From NCBI GenBank assembly GCA_003152795.1, contig PMBA01000243.1, forward strand, positions 1,124-7,521: DNA of 6,398 bases. Reading direction: 5' to 3'. The translations under genes were made by a program, and so were the position numbers. Position 1 is the stretch's first letter; every line of letters starts with the position of its first letter. The notes beneath the pieces were generated by a model that worked only from the letters and a program-made list of their open reading frames with translations, had not been told where the DNA came from and ran no database searches. This document shows, piece by piece, positions 6,172-6,398 of this stretch. The DNA comes from Acidobacteriaceae bacterium. GTDB lineage: Bacteria > Acidobacteriota > Terriglobia > Terriglobales > Acidobacteriaceae.

Positions 6172-6398
6172 GCGGTCACCTCCTCGTTCGACAACAGCAG
6201 TTGAAACGACGTCAAGACCACGATCAGCAGCAGCAACGGCACCAGCCGCCACGGTTCTTCGCGGAACGAGATCATCCCTTCCAGTTCGCGCAAAAGACTT
6301 CCCCATGAAGGCAGCGGTTCGGCAACGCCCAAACCGAGGATGCCCAGATTAGCCTCGGCCAGGATAAAAACCGGAATCGAAATCCAGAATTGCGCGTA
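6168..6398 (-). CDS. ABC importer permease, DppC-like, C-terminal part only
   Basis: The last 76 codons of a permease; the rest lies beyond the right edge. The fragment begins YAQFWISIPVFILAEANLGI and continues LGLGVAEPLPSWGSLLREL, the typical cytoplasmic coupling loop and following segment of DppC/OppC-type permeases (compare the family pattern EANLSFLGLG...PSWG). A final hydrophobic helix (RLVPLLLLIVVLTSFQLLL) is followed by a short tail ending SNEEVTA. It would form the inner-membrane channel with a second permease, presumably encoded further upstream. Its TGA stop (6170-6168) overlaps the ATG of the binding-protein gene, and the ribosome binding site of that gene lies inside its last codons, showing tight translational coupling. 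Confidence 0.9.
   Translation of the reverse strand, partial: YAQFWISIPVFILAEANLGILGLGVAEPLPSWGSLLRELEGMISFREEPWRLVPLLLLIVVLTSFQLLLSNEEVTA
6176..6184 (-). promoter_or_regulatory. Strong ribosome binding site for the binding-protein gene
   Basis: On the minus strand this reads AGGAGGTGA, a near-complete match to the anti-Shine-Dalgarno complement, with seven bases between AGGAGG and the ATG at 6171-6169. It sits within the last codons of the permease gene and fixes the start of the binding protein despite a longer open frame. Its strength fits the need for more binding protein than permease. Confidence 0.85.

Noticed and set aside
6172..6306. Upstream extension of the binding-protein gene to 6306
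   Set aside because: The extension overlaps the permease C-terminus in another frame and lacks a signal peptide at its start; the strong AGGAGGTGA and signal peptide support 6171.

Overview
The window looks like a stretch of a moderately GC-rich chromosome from an acidobacterium (Terriglobia/Koribacter-like). The main clue is a secreted von Willebrand A (VWA) protein whose layout matches the 'VWFA-related Acidobacterial domain' family; the high GC and lack of any mobile element fit but prove little. I see no tRNA, rRNA, CRISPR array, insertion sequence or prophage gene. Six protein genes can be supported, two of them running as pairs on the minus strand, plus a possible seventh start at the left edge.

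Left part (1-1772, minus strand): a secreted VWA protein (735-1772) is followed by a LemA-family membrane-anchored protein (44-589). They are separated by a 145-base gap carrying degenerate 8-base repeats arranged as a large inverted repeat. A further minus-strand gene may begin at position 41 and leave the window.

Middle (1773-3605): a 432-base non-coding divergent region separates the VWA gene from a plus-strand gene for a persulfide-dioxygenase-like protein. That protein has a metallo-beta-lactamase domain followed by two rhodanese domains, of which only the second keeps its catalytic cysteine. Its 5' end has a clear ribosome binding site, a plausible -10 box and a small leader hairpin just before the ribosome binding site.

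Right part (3650-6398, minus strand): the end of a peptide/nickel-type ABC importer operon. In transcription order it has the C-terminus of a DppC-like permease (6168-6398, cut by the window edge), a periplasmic substrate-binding protein (4525-6171, start overlapping the permease stop as ATGA) and a DppD-like ATPase (3650-4510). They are spaced as one transcript and would together form an importer: binding protein in the periplasm, permease in the inner membrane, ATPase in the cytoplasm. The operon converges on the sulfur gene with only 44 bases between stop codons.

Nothing here demands a new biological system. The points most worth a second look are the structured repeat between the VWA and lemA genes, the half-inactive double rhodanese enzyme with its leader hairpin, and the importer with only one visible ATPase gene and a Tat-like signal on its binding protein.
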